Shown here one piece after another: positions 23,229 to 34,859 of a stretch of 64,000 nucleotides of DNA. The position numbers and the translations under genes were made by a program. The notes beneath the pieces were generated by a model. The model ran no database searches and had not been told where the DNA came from. It saw only the letters and a list, made by a program, of their open reading frames with translations. Source of the DNA: Dillenia suffruticosa (taxonomy: Eukaryota > Streptophyta > Magnoliopsida > Dilleniales > Dilleniaceae); the NCBI GenBank assembly GCA_033439265.1, contig JAVTVX010000020.1:12728001-12792000 (forward strand), read 5' to 3'. Positions within the stretch are counted from its first letter, which is position 1, and every line of letters begins with the position of its first letter.

Positions 23229-25540
23229 TGTCTTGCCCCGATCCTCCAATCGAGTACACAACAATCACCAAATTACCCTGAAACACGTGTGAACCCCACT
23301 CCATGTTTGAGATACCACAAGACATTTCAAAATCCCAAACACTTTAAAAATAAATTTAAATCATCCATAAGTCAATCCGATTGTCTACACAAGTCCCAAA
23401 CATTTAAATAAATTCACATGTTCAAAATGTGTTCATTTACCATATAATCCAAATGTCCCAATGAAAGCAATATGTTTTGCAAAAGAAATTTTTAAACAAA
23501 TTAAATAAGATTCCACAGCATGAAAATAAGGATTTAATGATATTTGCTTAAAGAAAATCGAACAAGTATTTATCAGATCCAAATATAAATAGGTGTACAA
23601 AAATTTCCTTCCATGGTTCAAATGACATAGTTCCCAAAAAAAACAATATTTACATGTCTAGTACCTATTGAAGTTCACCAAAAGAAATTTCTTCGAGCCG
23701 GTACTAATCAAAATCAAAGTCTCCAATTTAAGTTTCCTCTAAAAAATTAGAAAGAGTGAGGTGAGTATAATCATACTCAATGAGTGAAGTGCAATGGCAT
23801 GTTGAACATGAATGAGGGGTGAGGGTGGTGGTGACAAACTTATACGTCAAATATATTCCAATGCATTAAGTAAAGTCATTCGCATAAAAGAATTTCAAAT
23901 CAAATCTATCATGACTCATATACTCCAAATTAATAATTTGAACATTCTTTTCAATTATTCTTGGGGTTTGCTGAAACCACTATTTTACCAATAGCCATTG
24001 GTAAAATCCGCCAAAAGATTTTCCTCAATTTTTCATATAAACATTTCTCCATCCTTGGTGTTGGCCCGAAGTTTTTGTAGGGTGATACCACGTCATCACG
24101 GCCAGCTTGAGGGCTCTCCATCCCGCCTACCTCCAAATCGTAGTTTGAAACCAACCTTGATCACGCTACCTCGATGGCTCGGTCCATGTAAGACCTAGAA
24201 TATAGTCTTTTTCCCGGTATCATGTTACAAGAATGCCTATTTTATCATTCAAATTTATACCAATTTACAATGAATAGCAATTTCACAATTCACAATCAAA
24301 ATTTTATTATAACATGATGCAACAATTCAATGATCAAGCAAAAGAGTCATAGAGTTATCAACATTTAATTTTGAGCACACCATTATCACAAAGTATTTTA
24401 AATTCATTTCAAATTCCTTTCAAAATTTCATTTACAAATTATAATTAAAAACATTTTATCATTCACACTAAATATAATCATCCACTCATTTTTTTGGAGG
24501 ATGAACACTCGCAATTCACAATTAATTCCAAGATAATCCCTTCTTAGATTCTAGTTGAATTATTCTAAGACAATACATATCAATTAAATATTAAATCACG
24601 TCTATTTTTAGGGTTCATGAGTTTTTCCAAACTTAGTACAACCTTAATTTTTCAAATCCACAATTCTATATTTTCAATCAATCATTTACATATTATTTGC
24701 ATTTCTATACAATCTCCATTCACAAATTTTCTCAATTTTTGATCATTTACAAACCTTAGGTTTATATTCTCCAACAAATCCCTCAAATCTCAATAACAAA
24801 TTTAATGTACTAATAAGGAAGCTAAATCCAAATTTAGATAGAAGAAATTACTTCAATTTTGTAGTTAGATTGAACCTTGAATATTGGATTTCAAAAACCC
24901 TAGATTTTTTCCACTTTTGTATAAACTCTAGATTTCTTCCAAAACCACCTTTAGTCACGAGTTTGCTTGAGGGTTTGAGAGATTTAGGGAGTGGGTTTGA
25001 AAAGAATGGGTTGATTTTAGGAGAGAGATTAAAAGTAAGATGGGCAAGAGAAAGAGAGATGAGGGTCAAGAGAGAGAGTCGAGTGAGAGAGAAGAGAGTG
25101 AGTTCAAGAGAGAAGAATGAAAATGAAGGTTTGTTCAAGTTTTTTTAATTATATAAGATGAAATCTCAATCTTGTCCCTCTTTATTTTTAAGATTTGTTC
25201 AAGTTAGTTGTCTCTTTTTGTCATTTCGCAACCTTTCATACTCATGAATTGACTTGCAAATAGCACAAATATGCTTGTATGCCTAAGGTTTTTAGAGGTC
25301 AATTCAACTTGTTGTCGACTCGAATATGGTTCAAGTCACCCAAATTCCTTCCTGTGTAACCCCCAAGTCGATTCACTTCTTAGTAAATCGACTTACTTAA
25401 TTTGCAGACCTATTTCTCTGAGACTTAAACCTGGTGAGTTGACTCATGCTCGCCACAAGTAAACTTGTAGACACATAGTCTGGAAGCACAAGTCAACCTG
25501 TTATTGGGCAAGTCGACTTGCCTTTGTGCAGAAGTAAGAA
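23229..25540 (-). repeat. LTR of the nested chromovirus-like element
   Basis: Begins (plus view) TGTCTTGCCCCGATCC and shares its layout with the LTRs at 43970, 47125 and 51121: a CACTCAT...GAGG block near 24480, a GA-rich block near 25030-25120, and several GTCGAC-containing words (25297-25533). The right edge, where Tat-like pol resumes, is ragged, so this LTR may be partial. Confidence 0.7.
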
Positions 25541-25559
25541 TTCTATGTAGCAAGCTGTG

Positions 25560-28500
25560 ATCTCCTCTATTTGGACGCCTTCCAGCAGATGGGTTTCAAC
25601 CAAATGTATCTCTCAGTGATAATTCACAAGCTAATGGTGGACAGTAGCCGCAAGCCCGTAAAACAAAAGAAAATGGTACTCACTTTGGAACACCAGCAGG
25701 CAATACAAGAAGTATTAAAACTCAGTTGTGAATTTCATCAAAGAAGTAAAATATCCCAAGTGGTTTGCAATCGTGATCATGGTAAAAAAAAAGTGAACAG
25801 CAAGTAAAGAATGTGTATCCATTTCATAGACCTCAACAAGGTGTGCCTAAGAACAGCTACCCACTTCCTAACATTGACGAACTTGTGGACAACTCATCGG
25901 GCCATCAACTCCTAAACTTCATGAACATACGCATGGCCCTAGAGGATGAGCAAAAAATGAGCTTCATCGAAGAGTTCAACACCTACTGTTATAAGGTCAC
26001 GCCATTTGGTCTAAAGGACACGTGAACAACTTTCCAACGATTAGTCAACAAGGTCTTCAACAAGCAGCTCAGCAAAAAATGTAAAGGTTTGTATGGACGA
26101 TATGCTCATCAAGAGTACTAGCTTAAAGGACCACATAATATATCTCGAAGAAACATTTCAAACACTAAAACACTATAACATGACGCTAAACCTAGCCAAG
26201 TGTACGTTTGGGATCATTTCAGGCAAGTTCTTGGGCTTCCTAATCACTAACTGTGGGAATTGAGACCAACTCAAAGAAGATTCAAACCATCCTAGACATG
26301 ACACTACCAAGAACATTAAGAAGCTACAATGCCTCACAGGATGGATCATGACTCTAAGCATATTCATGTCGAAGGTCGGACAAAAATACAAGTCATTCTT
26401 CGATAAAGAAGTCTCAGAAATTTGTATAGACGCTGGAGTGCTAGACGGCCTTTAACAAACTCAAAGAGTACTTATTATCTCCTTCACTGCTCTCTTCGCC
26501 TATCCCTGATGAGAAACTCTATATTTATTTATCTATCTCTGACCAAACCCTTTGCTCTGCACTTGTAAGACAAGATGCCTCTGTACAAAAACCGGTATGT
26601 CAGTCAAGTGCTCTAGAAGTCAGAAATCAATTATAGGTCTATTAAGAAGGTGGCCCTCACTCATGTCACAACCACTTGGTGCATTTGCCATACTTTTAGG
26701 TGCACATGATCATAGTTCTAACTGATCAGCCTCGAAAGTAGATCTTGTAGAAAAAGGACACCTCAGGCTGACTTATCGAATGGAGCATTGAACTCGGCAA
26801 ATTTGATATTGAGTATTCGTCGAGACTCATCATTAAAGGCCAGGCCTTAGCTAGCTTCATCCTCGAATGCACACTTCCAAACCTCACCAAGCAAGCCATC
26901 AACAACCATCCAAAAGAAAACTCATTTCCAATATGGACGTTGTATGGGAACAGTTCCTCTAACTTATCAGGAAGCATGGTCGGACTCATTCTGATGGGCC
27001 TTAATGACTTCAAAGCAGAGTATACACTCTGATTCAACTTTCAAGCCATCAACAGCCAAGCTGAGTACAAAGCACTCTTGATGGAACTACAGATTGCATC
27101 GCTGTTGGGGGCTCAAGACACCTGGGTCTTCACCAACAGCCAACTTGTGGTCGACCAAGTCGTGGGAACATACGAAAGTAAAGACCCAATGATGGTGAAA
27201 TATCTTGCCTAACTTTAGGAAGCAATAAACAAGTTCAGCAAGGTTGATATCCAACAAATTCATAGATCCAAGAACGTTAAAGCTGACACACTCTTACCAA
27301 ACGGTCTACATCAAAAGCCTTCCATACTTAAGCATTGACAAAGTAAAGCAAATCATGATGGTTGATGACTCATCAAGTTAGAAAAATCCAATCCAAACCT
27401 ACTTGAAGAATGAACGACTATCAAACTCCCCACAGGAGGCAGTAAAGGTCAAACACAAAGTCACATATTACGCCATCACTAACGAGACTCTACACAAGAA
27501 AATTTTCACTCATCCTTATCTCAAATGCTTGATGCCTGAAGAACAAAACTATGTCCTTAGAGAAATTTATAAGGGGGTGTGTAGCAACCGTTTAGGTACT
27601 TGGAACCTAACAAGCAAGATCTTGCACCAAGAAGTCTTCTGGCCTACCATGAGAGCCAAGTGGAGGCTTACGTCATAAAATATGATAAGTGCTAGTGCTT
27701 CTCCTTAATGCCTCACCAACCCTCCTCCAATCTCTGTCCAATTGTGAGCCTATGGCCATTCACACAATAGGGGATAGACATACTGAGACCATTCCCGCAA
27801 GCAACCAGGCAGCAAAAGTTTCTCATCATAGCAATAGACTACTTCACCAAGTGGGTGGAAGCTGAATCACTAGACTATATAACAGACAGCAAAATTCAAA
27901 CATTTCTATGGGTGTTTATCATCACCAGGTTTAGTTTACCCAATGTCCTCATCACCGGCAATAGAAAACAGTTTGACAACAAAAGTTTTACAAAATTCTA
28001 CCACAAACTTGAAATTCAGTACTGCTTTACCTTTATTGCTTACCTACAAGCCAATGGCCTTGTCGAAGCAACCAACCGAATGATCTTACAAGCGCTCAAA
28101 ATGAAACTTGACCAAGTGAAGGGGCTCTGGATAGATGAACTCAACGAAATCATATAAACTTATCGAACTAAACCCCAAGCGGCCACAAAGGAAATACCAT
28201 TCAGCCTTACCTACAGATGTGAAGTGTCATACCGGTGGACATAGGAATTCAGGCATAGAACAATGCCAGCCAGAGTCAAATGAGTCTGCACTTCGCAAAT
28301 GATTGTACCTCTTACCAGAGTTACAAGATACTATCTCCGCTCAAATGGGGACCTATTAGCAGCAAATGGCCCAATATCATAATAGAAGGTTGAAAACAAG
28401 AATATTCAAACCAAGAGATTTGGTCCTTTGGAGAGTAAAGGCAACGGGACAACCCCAATCAAAAGGTAAACTCCCTCTGAATTGGGAAGGTTCGTATTGA
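25560..28500 (+). pseudogene. Tat-like gypsy pol (RT, RNase H, integrase), fossil
   Basis: RT remnants (about 25560-26420) include SYPLPNIDELVDNSSGHQLL and YCYKVTPFGLK. The RNase H part (about 26700-27340) includes a segment like IELGKFDIEY and AEYKALLMEL. Integrase remnants (about 27430-28160) include LREIYKGVCSNRLGTWNL, IAIDYFTKWVEAE and LPNVLITGN. These wordings match the Tat/Retand side of Ty3/gypsy, not the chromoviruses. There are many breaks. Confidence 0.82.
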
Positions 28501-28714
28501 TTGTGCTCGACAATTCATCCTAGAATGCGTTGCCACAGCCACTTAAACAGTTTTGTCATACCCAGAACATAGAATTTAAATAACCTACATGTCTACTATT
28601 AGTAATCTTTATTACTCTCTTTATTTTAATATCTATCATCTCATAGCTTGTCAGCAATAACATTATTCTTTCTTTTTCAAATAATGTAATCTATCTAATA
28701 AGTTATGAATGGCT

Positions 28715-29285
28715 CGAACCCTTGTACCCATAAGCCCCTAATCTATCACTTTATATCTTGTAGGCCCATTCGCTAAGCAACACGGCCTATACGGGTTTTA
28801 ACACTTGAGCAGTCCAGTGTACCCCCTTTCTCGACTCTATACCTCATACAGATACAAACACCTGAGCGTAATCAAACTTCCATTCTCTTAGCAATGCGCC
28901 CTAATACAGTTCCTAACACCTGAACGGGTTGGCGCACCCACTCTCTTGGCTCTGCACCTCACATGGGTTAAAGAATCCAACCGAAATCAACCTTTTATTC
29001 TCTCAACAACCAGCCCAGTATAAGTCCTAATAGCTGAGCAAGTTAATGCACCCACTCTTTCAGCTCTATGCCTCATACAAGTCAAACACCCAAGTGAGAT
29101 CAAACTCTCATTTTCTTAGCAATGCGCCATATATGGGTCCTAGCACCAGAACAGGATGGCGCACCTACCCTCTCAGATCTACGCCTCATACATGTCCTTA
29201 ACACTTGATCAAGATCTAACTCTTATCCTTTTGGCTTTAACACCTAAAAAGATTCTAACATACTCTGTTTTGGCTATAACACCCT
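28715..29285 (+). repeat. Tandem repeat in the 3' region of the Tat-like element
   Basis: Four degenerate units with starts near 28829, 28944, 29058 and 29171 (period 113-115 bp). Each carries a word like CTCTRYRCCTCAYA, then AACACCTGA and TTAGCAATGCGCC-like text. Tat-lineage elements are known for variable tandem repeats between pol and the 3' LTR. Confidence 0.75.
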
Positions 29286-29649
29286 TGAAGACAACTCAGT
29301 GATTAAGTCATTCTATTTCAGCACACAATCAATAAGGCGACAAGAACACAATGGTGACAAGAAAACATAAGCAAATAAGGTTGCTACAAATTTTCATTCA
29401 AATTTTCATGCTCCATACGTATAAGATACAATGGAAGGAGGTAAAGCTTATACCAATACCGAAGGTGGTAGGGTACATCAGAAGAAAAGGGGACACGATA
29501 AGAATACATAGGGATCACGATGAAAGAGGCAGAGGAGGGGGTCCTCTGCCGCAAAGATTCAAAGTTAGCTTGGAGAGTAGCGACATGAGCTCGCATCGGC
29601 TGCTTCACAAGAAGAGTCACTTCCAGGAGCATCGACTAGGTTCGAACAT

Positions 29650-31200
29650 GGTGCCTTAGAGTGAGTAGCGCCAGCGCTCACAGCCAAGCTCCCCTCCAGC
29701 TTTGCTTAACGGAGAGCTTCCTCAACTCGATGCAACTTCTCGGAGAGCTCATGCTAACTGCGATTATAGCTCTTAACAGCTATCATGAATTTGTTCCCCA
29801 GATTAACCAACTTTTGCTTCATAGCAAGACGTGACCGCTCAAGTTCTAGCATCGACCTCATGGCAGCCTTAGCCTTACCTCGTTCCCCCTCACTATAACT
29901 TCTAACCTTTTGTACTCCATGATGACTGCATCAACTGCCAAAATGCAGACTTCAGATCAGATCTCAGACCTTCAATCTCTTTATTTTTTCTACTTAAGAC
30001 AATACTTGTTGCCTTCACTTCTCGACTTCCCTCTTCTATTGAGCCAGAGTAGTGCATAGTCAGAAAATCTCCACATTCTTTTGGCTCAATAGATGCTCTA
30101 AGTACCCCACAACCCGATTCCTCTTTAACTTCTAGAACTCAATCAAAACAAGAGTCTGCACGGAACACATTAGATTACCTTACCACAATCGAGAATTTGA
30201 ATAAAATATACCTCTAAGGCAACAATCTTACCTGAATCCGAGTGGCCATGAGGGCTTCATCGCCTTGCTCCATTATCAAACCATTCAACTCTAACTCGGA
30301 GCGAAGGTAATCCAACCGGTTTGTGAATTTTCTTACTTTAATGGTATTGACATAACTGAAATGATTATTTCCCGTGCTAATCGCAACAATACCCCTCTCC
30401 CTCAAATCCTTCCTAACATCAAAGGACCAAACGAAAACCAAAGGAGGAGGAGTTGTTTGCTCCGACACAACCCCTTTGCCCTTCTGCCTTACAAATCCCC
30501 AAGAAAGGAATAAGATAGCCCAATTCTAAACTCCTAAGCCACGCACTCAAGAGCCATACCTCCACATTACCAAGAGCCCCACTCATGGTTTATTCTCTCT
30601 CGACACCCTCATTGAGACCTAATCTTGGTGTCAAAGGGAGGGCCCTTTCAACCTCGCCCTCTCCTCCTCTTGGCTCTTATGCACCCACTGAGCCTCCTTC
30701 TTTATCCTCCAACATTCCCTCACTACCTGAGCTTGATATCCACACATTCCTCGTCTTCCTCTATAGAATAAAAGTGGATAGAGCATCCACCGATGGAGTA
30801 CTTTGTTCCCCCTCCTAAGCACTTTGATTGGACTTGGCCCTCATTAACCTATCGGTGGTTACTTTCATAAGGTTGTCCCCGTTAGCAAACGAAATACGTC
30901 AAGGAGCATTGCTACCCCCCCTTTTCACCAAAAGAGGTCTCTTGATTTGCACCATTTTACTCATCGATAGGCATGCTAGTTTCAACATCTTATTGTCAAG
31001 ATCCATGTAGATATCCCTATCTCTTACAAAACAGTAATTCCTAATAGAGTGTACAAAGTTTGAATACCAAAAAGGTTGTGGAGAACTCAACCTCACAAAA
31101 GACTCTACCTCAACCTCTGGGAACACCGGTATTAAATCCTTATTTTCAAACTCAATGAAGAAGAATTTCTTCATCCACATCTTATTTATACTCTCCTTAT
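29650..31200 (-). pseudogene. Antisense coding-like region (possible additional ORF of Tat-lineage elements)
   Basis: Minus-strand stretches read WMKKFFFIEFENKDLIPVFP (near 31180) and continue with FVHSIRNYCFVRDRDIYMDL. Another minus-strand frame (30214-30468) includes STGNNHFSYVNTIKVRKF. The first resembles a 'KRFFFV...FP..W' motif I recall from antisense extra ORFs of Tat-type retrotransposons. It is decayed, and the function of such ORFs is not established. Confidence 0.45.
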
Positions 31201-31899
31201 AAAAGAACCTCCACTTCGACTCTGACCTTGTTTGAAAGCAAAACTAGCCCTCCATCGGACCAGTAGAAACACATCTTCTCAAGGAGAAAACCGATGACAA
31301 AACTTCAAAATTAAAACTTAAATGATAATAGCTTAACAAGTTAGCTACTGCCACCACCATATGCCAAGCACTGAGAATTAACAAAGTCAGAAATATATTC
31401 CAACCTTTCAACACCTAGACTAGGGGACCCAAATATGGTATCTGAAACCCGTATCTCATATACTTTTTATACATAAGGACACACCCCTCCGGCGCTTCAT
31501 TCGTACTCTCTTGCTCCGTCAGTAATTGCAACTAATAATAGTCACCCAACCTTATCTCATTCACTATTTCTTGTAACTCTCTCCTTGTCATTGTACTCCT
31601 AATCTTGCCGATATCACAATGAGACTATAATTTAGAACCCTTCGCCATCTTTGCTTTTTCATGAGTTTCGCAAACACTAAATCCCCAAATTCTCAAAACA
31701 AACAAATGAAACTATAGTAAGTATCCTTCACTATTAATCACAACAGAAAACATATCAAACATGATTCATATAAATCAAAGCGGCACATTTTGCATTAATG
31801 CTCCACTTTCATGCTTCCTCAAATTCCCAACTCCTACCTCATCAACTCTACTCTTAACACCACTTCTTCAAAACGATATTAGGAGTGGAAGACAAACGA

Positions 31900-32606
31900 T
31901 GGTATAATACCCAACAGCGCATAACCATAAATTTCAGAGACTATTAAGTCCATTAGACTATAATCGTAAAGCCCACAGACCACTCAGTAAGAACTCGAGA
32001 CAACCGAGCAAGTACTCAAACAAACACTCTCAGTTAAGCCATCTGACCGCTATTCGGTTGAATTCTTTCGATTAAATCTCTAGGCCAATGCCAAGTGATC
32101 TTCACCGAGCAACTACCAAACAACATCTCCGCTAAGTAAATCATAATCATGATTACATAAGACTTGAATTTTCTATAATCTTGCCTGTAATCTTGCCCAA
32201 TAAGGAAAGAAATTTCCGTGATAACTTAAACTTCCTATAATTCCGTAAGATCCTAAATCTTCTTAATTACAGTTCTTATAATCTTGCTAAATCGTTAACG
32301 ATCTTGCCATAAGATAATTAGAGTTTTATACCCGTAAACAAGAAACTTATTATGTATACATATGTTATATATAGTGAATAAAGACAAAGGGACATTACAT
32401 ATATATATATATTACACAGAGGTAACACACGACAAAAATTACATCTATTCTCAGTCTGCTCTCTCTCTTTTATTATTATTCTTTTTTACTTGAGCATCAA
32501 AACTTTTTTTGTCGGACCACTTTTGATGGATATTTTGTAAGTCTTTTAATCCACAAAAACCCAGCAGGCATATCAGCACCAATTCCTCATTCGAGTCGGC
32601 AGAACA
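31900..32606 (+). repeat. 3' LTR of the Tat-like element
   Basis: Begins TGGTATAATACCC and likely ends GGCAGAACA at 32606, giving 707 bp with TG...CA ends. The end region (TCGGACCACTTTTGATGG to GAGTCGGCAGAACA) resembles the conserved LTR tail of Tat-like elements. A purine-rich stretch (GGAGTGGAAGAC) precedes it. Confidence 0.7.
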
Positions 32607-32749
32607 GTTTATTTGTGAAGCAAATCTACTTCCGAGAGTGATCTCTAACCTTGATTAGATTTTTGTTATTCCTTACAGGGATCGGGTTGATGGGTTGATT
32701 TAGAATACATCTGGGCTGATTTTAGAATACATTTGTTGTATAAAATGAT

Positions 32750-32932
32750 TTTACATCTACCACTTTAAATGAGTCCGAAACTCCTTTCAATGTACTTGGG
32801 TTGATTGCTCTAGACCTGAACTCGTTATCTTTGACTTTTGCCTCCTATTCTTGCTAGATGTAAAGACAAAAGCTAATATGGCTGCTCACTCCCTTGATAA
32901 GATCCTTTTCTTGAATAAAATTTCATATGCTC

Positions 32933-32966
<34 letters not shown>
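32750..32966 (+). mobile_element. Probable 5'-truncated LINE tail with poly(A)
   Basis: The plus strand reads DVKTKANMAAHSLDKI, like the extreme C-terminal RNase H-like part of plant LINEs (REAN..AH.LA). It is followed by an AATAAA signal near 32915 and a run of about 27 A from 32938. The left edge is not defined and target duplications were not identified. A processed host transcript is the alternative. Confidence 0.4.
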
Positions 32967-32967
<1 letters not shown>

Positions 32968-34314
32968 AAAGCTCATTGAAGAAAAAAGAAAAGAAAACTA
33001 AGGGAAGAAATCACATACTTTTCTATTTAAAACCCAAGGGGAAGGGCAATGGTTGCTTGACACTTTGGTAAAGTTTGTTCTAAACACATATATTGAGAAA
33101 GAATTGTTATATTGGTAAGATTTTTTTCTCTTTCAAGCAAAACATATCTATAAATTGAAAAAAAAAAATCATTACGATGCTCTTAATATCTTGTGATAAA
33201 AAAAATTAGTTATACTATCATATTGTTTGGATGGTATACAACTTCAAAATTTTCCGGCTAGCACACCACAAAGTTTAGTTAATTTGAAAACTTTTTTATG
33301 TACATGTTAAGAGTACAATGAATTTGGTTTAGAGAAAACATCTAAACATAATAGTATCATGAAATGCAACTGTTTGATTTCTGGTCATTGCTGCTAGTTT
33401 TTTGGCGCTTGCGTTCGCCTGTAAGTTTTGGATGGTGCTTCTTTGTGAGCTCTTTCACTGCTCTAGTTCGAGAGCCTCTGGCATTGTTCTAATAGCTTTG
33501 TTCTTTTATCATACCTCTAACGTAGGTGTATAGTTGATTTGTTTAATTTTGTTCTTGTTTGAAGCTTGATCCCAGTTTGTGTTTGATCAAGTTGTTTATT
33601 TGTGTTGCCTTTTTTTTTCCCTCTATTGGTCCCCCACCCCCGAGAACACAGAAAGACAAACAAACAAAGAAAAAATAAACGACAAGAGTTTGGCAATAGT
33701 TTGGTTACAGAGAATTGCCGACAATAGGGGATGAGTCATATATGGTTTCCTGTGGTCGTGTAAACTACTCCCGAAGAAGAGTAACCGCTATTTTATATCC
33801 AAAAGAAAGAAAAAAAAAAGGTTGCTTGAAGGATTATGTGTTAGTCCCTGCCTGTGCACTTCCTTTCCTATTTTTATATAATAATAATTACGTAATTTAT
33901 AATTTTATATATTTAGTAATATTTAATATGAGTAAACTTTTGGAAACCTACTAAAAAAGAATTTTCCCATGATTTCTTCTAATTAATTCTACAAAAAAGA
34001 AAAATGCTTCAAGCCAAATAGTTTGGCGCAATATTTTTCACGCTTTTTTGTTGGGTGTATGGTGTGCTCTGACTTAATGTTTGTAGTTACTGCGCCACCA
34101 GGACAGTGCAGCCTCCGTACTGGTTATCATGGACTTGATCTCCAAAGCAACCGAGCTAGTTCAACTTGTCAGCCTAATTGCACTGTGGCCATGTTCTTTC
34201 TTTTTGACGAATGGCACTTGGTTGAGGGGTTGAGTCATGCATGTGCAACCAAATCCTTGACCTGAAGTGTTTCTATCCATTGCAACCACAATAACTTCGT
34301 TTCTGTCATTCCAA
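32967..34314. other. Gene-poor DNA upstream of SAUR
   Basis: No transposon ends or recognisable proteins. Frames at 33715-33954 and 34023-34265 have no known domain. The right part is presumably the distal promoter of the SAUR gene. Confidence 0.4.
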
Positions 34315-34317
34315 TTC

Positions 34318-34341
34318 AAACTCTCTCTCTCTCTCTCTCTC
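34318..34341. repeat. (CT)n microsatellite in the SAUR promoter
   Basis: About 11 CT units some 280-300 bp upstream of the SAUR start. CT repeats are common in plant promoters and leaders. Confidence 0.85.
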
Positions 34342-34369
34342 ATTTGCATGTGCTTGTGTCTGCATAAGT

Positions 34370-34375
34370 CATATG
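34370..34375 (+). promoter_or_regulatory. CATATG element in the SAUR promoter
   Basis: CATATG is the word described in an auxin-responsive promoter element of soybean SAUR15A. One copy lies about 245 bp upstream of the start codon. A six-base match is weak evidence by itself. Confidence 0.3.
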
Positions 34376-34482
34376 TCCATAAACACAAGTAGCAAAATTA
34401 TGGTCACCTTTCTCTGCCACCCCAAACTCAAAGCATTGAGTACCTTATCTTTCGTGATAAGAATGGCACGTTTTTCTATCTC

Positions 34483-34498
34483 TATATATATATATATG
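34483..34498 (+). promoter_or_regulatory. TATA box of the SAUR gene
   Basis: A TATATATATATATATG stretch lies about 120-134 bp before the start codon. Transcription starting about 30 bp downstream would give a leader near 100 nt, a normal size for SAUR genes. Confidence 0.5.
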
Positions 34499-34616
34499 CA
34501 CATGTCTAAGTCTTCTTAGATCCACATACCCACATGTCACTTTATCTCTTTCGGTGAACTTGATCACCATCCCGACATAGCTGGTCTGATATTTACACAC
34601 ATTCATAAACGAACTG

Positions 34617-34859
34617 ATGCCGAGGAGAGTAGAGAGTGAAGTAAGCAAAAGAGCACCCAAGGGACACTTTGTGGTCTATGTTGGGACTAAAATGACCAGA
34701 TTTGTGGTTCCAACTACATACCTAAGGAATCCCATGTTTAAGCATCTTCTTGACAAATCTGCCGAGCAATTTGGGTACGAGAATCGGAACAAAATCGTTC
34801 TTCCATGCGACGAGTTGTCCTTCCAACAGATGATTACTGTGTTGGCCAAACGCTCTTAG
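34617..34859 (+). CDS. SAUR-like auxin-responsive protein
   Basis: This is a single-exon gene for an 80-residue SAUR (small auxin-up RNA) protein. The SAUR domain fills residues 13-78: APKGHFVVYVG, then RFVVPTTYLRNPMFKHLLDK, SAEQFGYENRNKIVLPCD and FQQMITVLAK. In the family, SAUR proteins promote acid growth by inhibiting PP2C.D phosphatases that switch off plasma-membrane H+-ATPases; that role is inferred here. The ATG at 34617 is preceded by an in-frame stop at 34587, so the start is secure. The N-terminal extension before PKGHF is short (about 13 residues), at the small end of the family. The frame is intact and all core residues seem present. SAUR genes often occur in tandem clusters, but no second copy is in the window. 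Confidence 0.93.
   Translation: MPRRVESEVSKRAPKGHFVVYVGTKMTRFVVPTTYLRNPMFKHLLDKSAEQFGYENRNKIVLPCDELSFQQMITVLAKRS

Larger units (their letters stand above)
19867..25540 (-). mobile_element. Nested Ty3/gypsy chromovirus-like (Tekay/Del type) element, incomplete
   Basis: A minus-strand element inserted into the Tat-like one. From right to left it has an LTR (from 23229), a primer site (23211-23221), gag (about 22964-21600) and part of pol ending in the reverse transcriptase/RNase H region near 19875. No second LTR is seen at its left side. It is broken in several places. The gag and RT wording matches the Tekay/Del group of chromoviruses, though the chromodomain itself is not in the window. Confidence 0.8.
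19543..32606 (+). mobile_element. Old Ty3/gypsy (Tat-like) LTR retrotransposon with a nested insertion
   Basis: Related LTR sequences occur at 19543-19866 (partial) and 31900-32606, starting TGATAGAGG and TGGTATAAT. Between them, on the plus strand, is a badly decayed gypsy pol (25560-28500), then a repetitive 3' region and an antisense coding-like stretch, the layout of Tat-lineage elements. A chromovirus-like piece (19867-25540, minus strand) interrupts it near the left LTR. The LTRs are clearly diverged (roughly a quarter of sites by eye) and no clean target duplication remains, so this is an old fossil with many breaks. Confidence 0.8.

Noticed and set aside
24848-25148. Overlapping frames on both strands near 25 kb
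   Set aside because: They are within a gypsy LTR and reflect its GA/CT-rich block.
33715-34265. Two frames upstream of SAUR
   Set aside because: No recognisable domain; the second overlaps the likely SAUR promoter.
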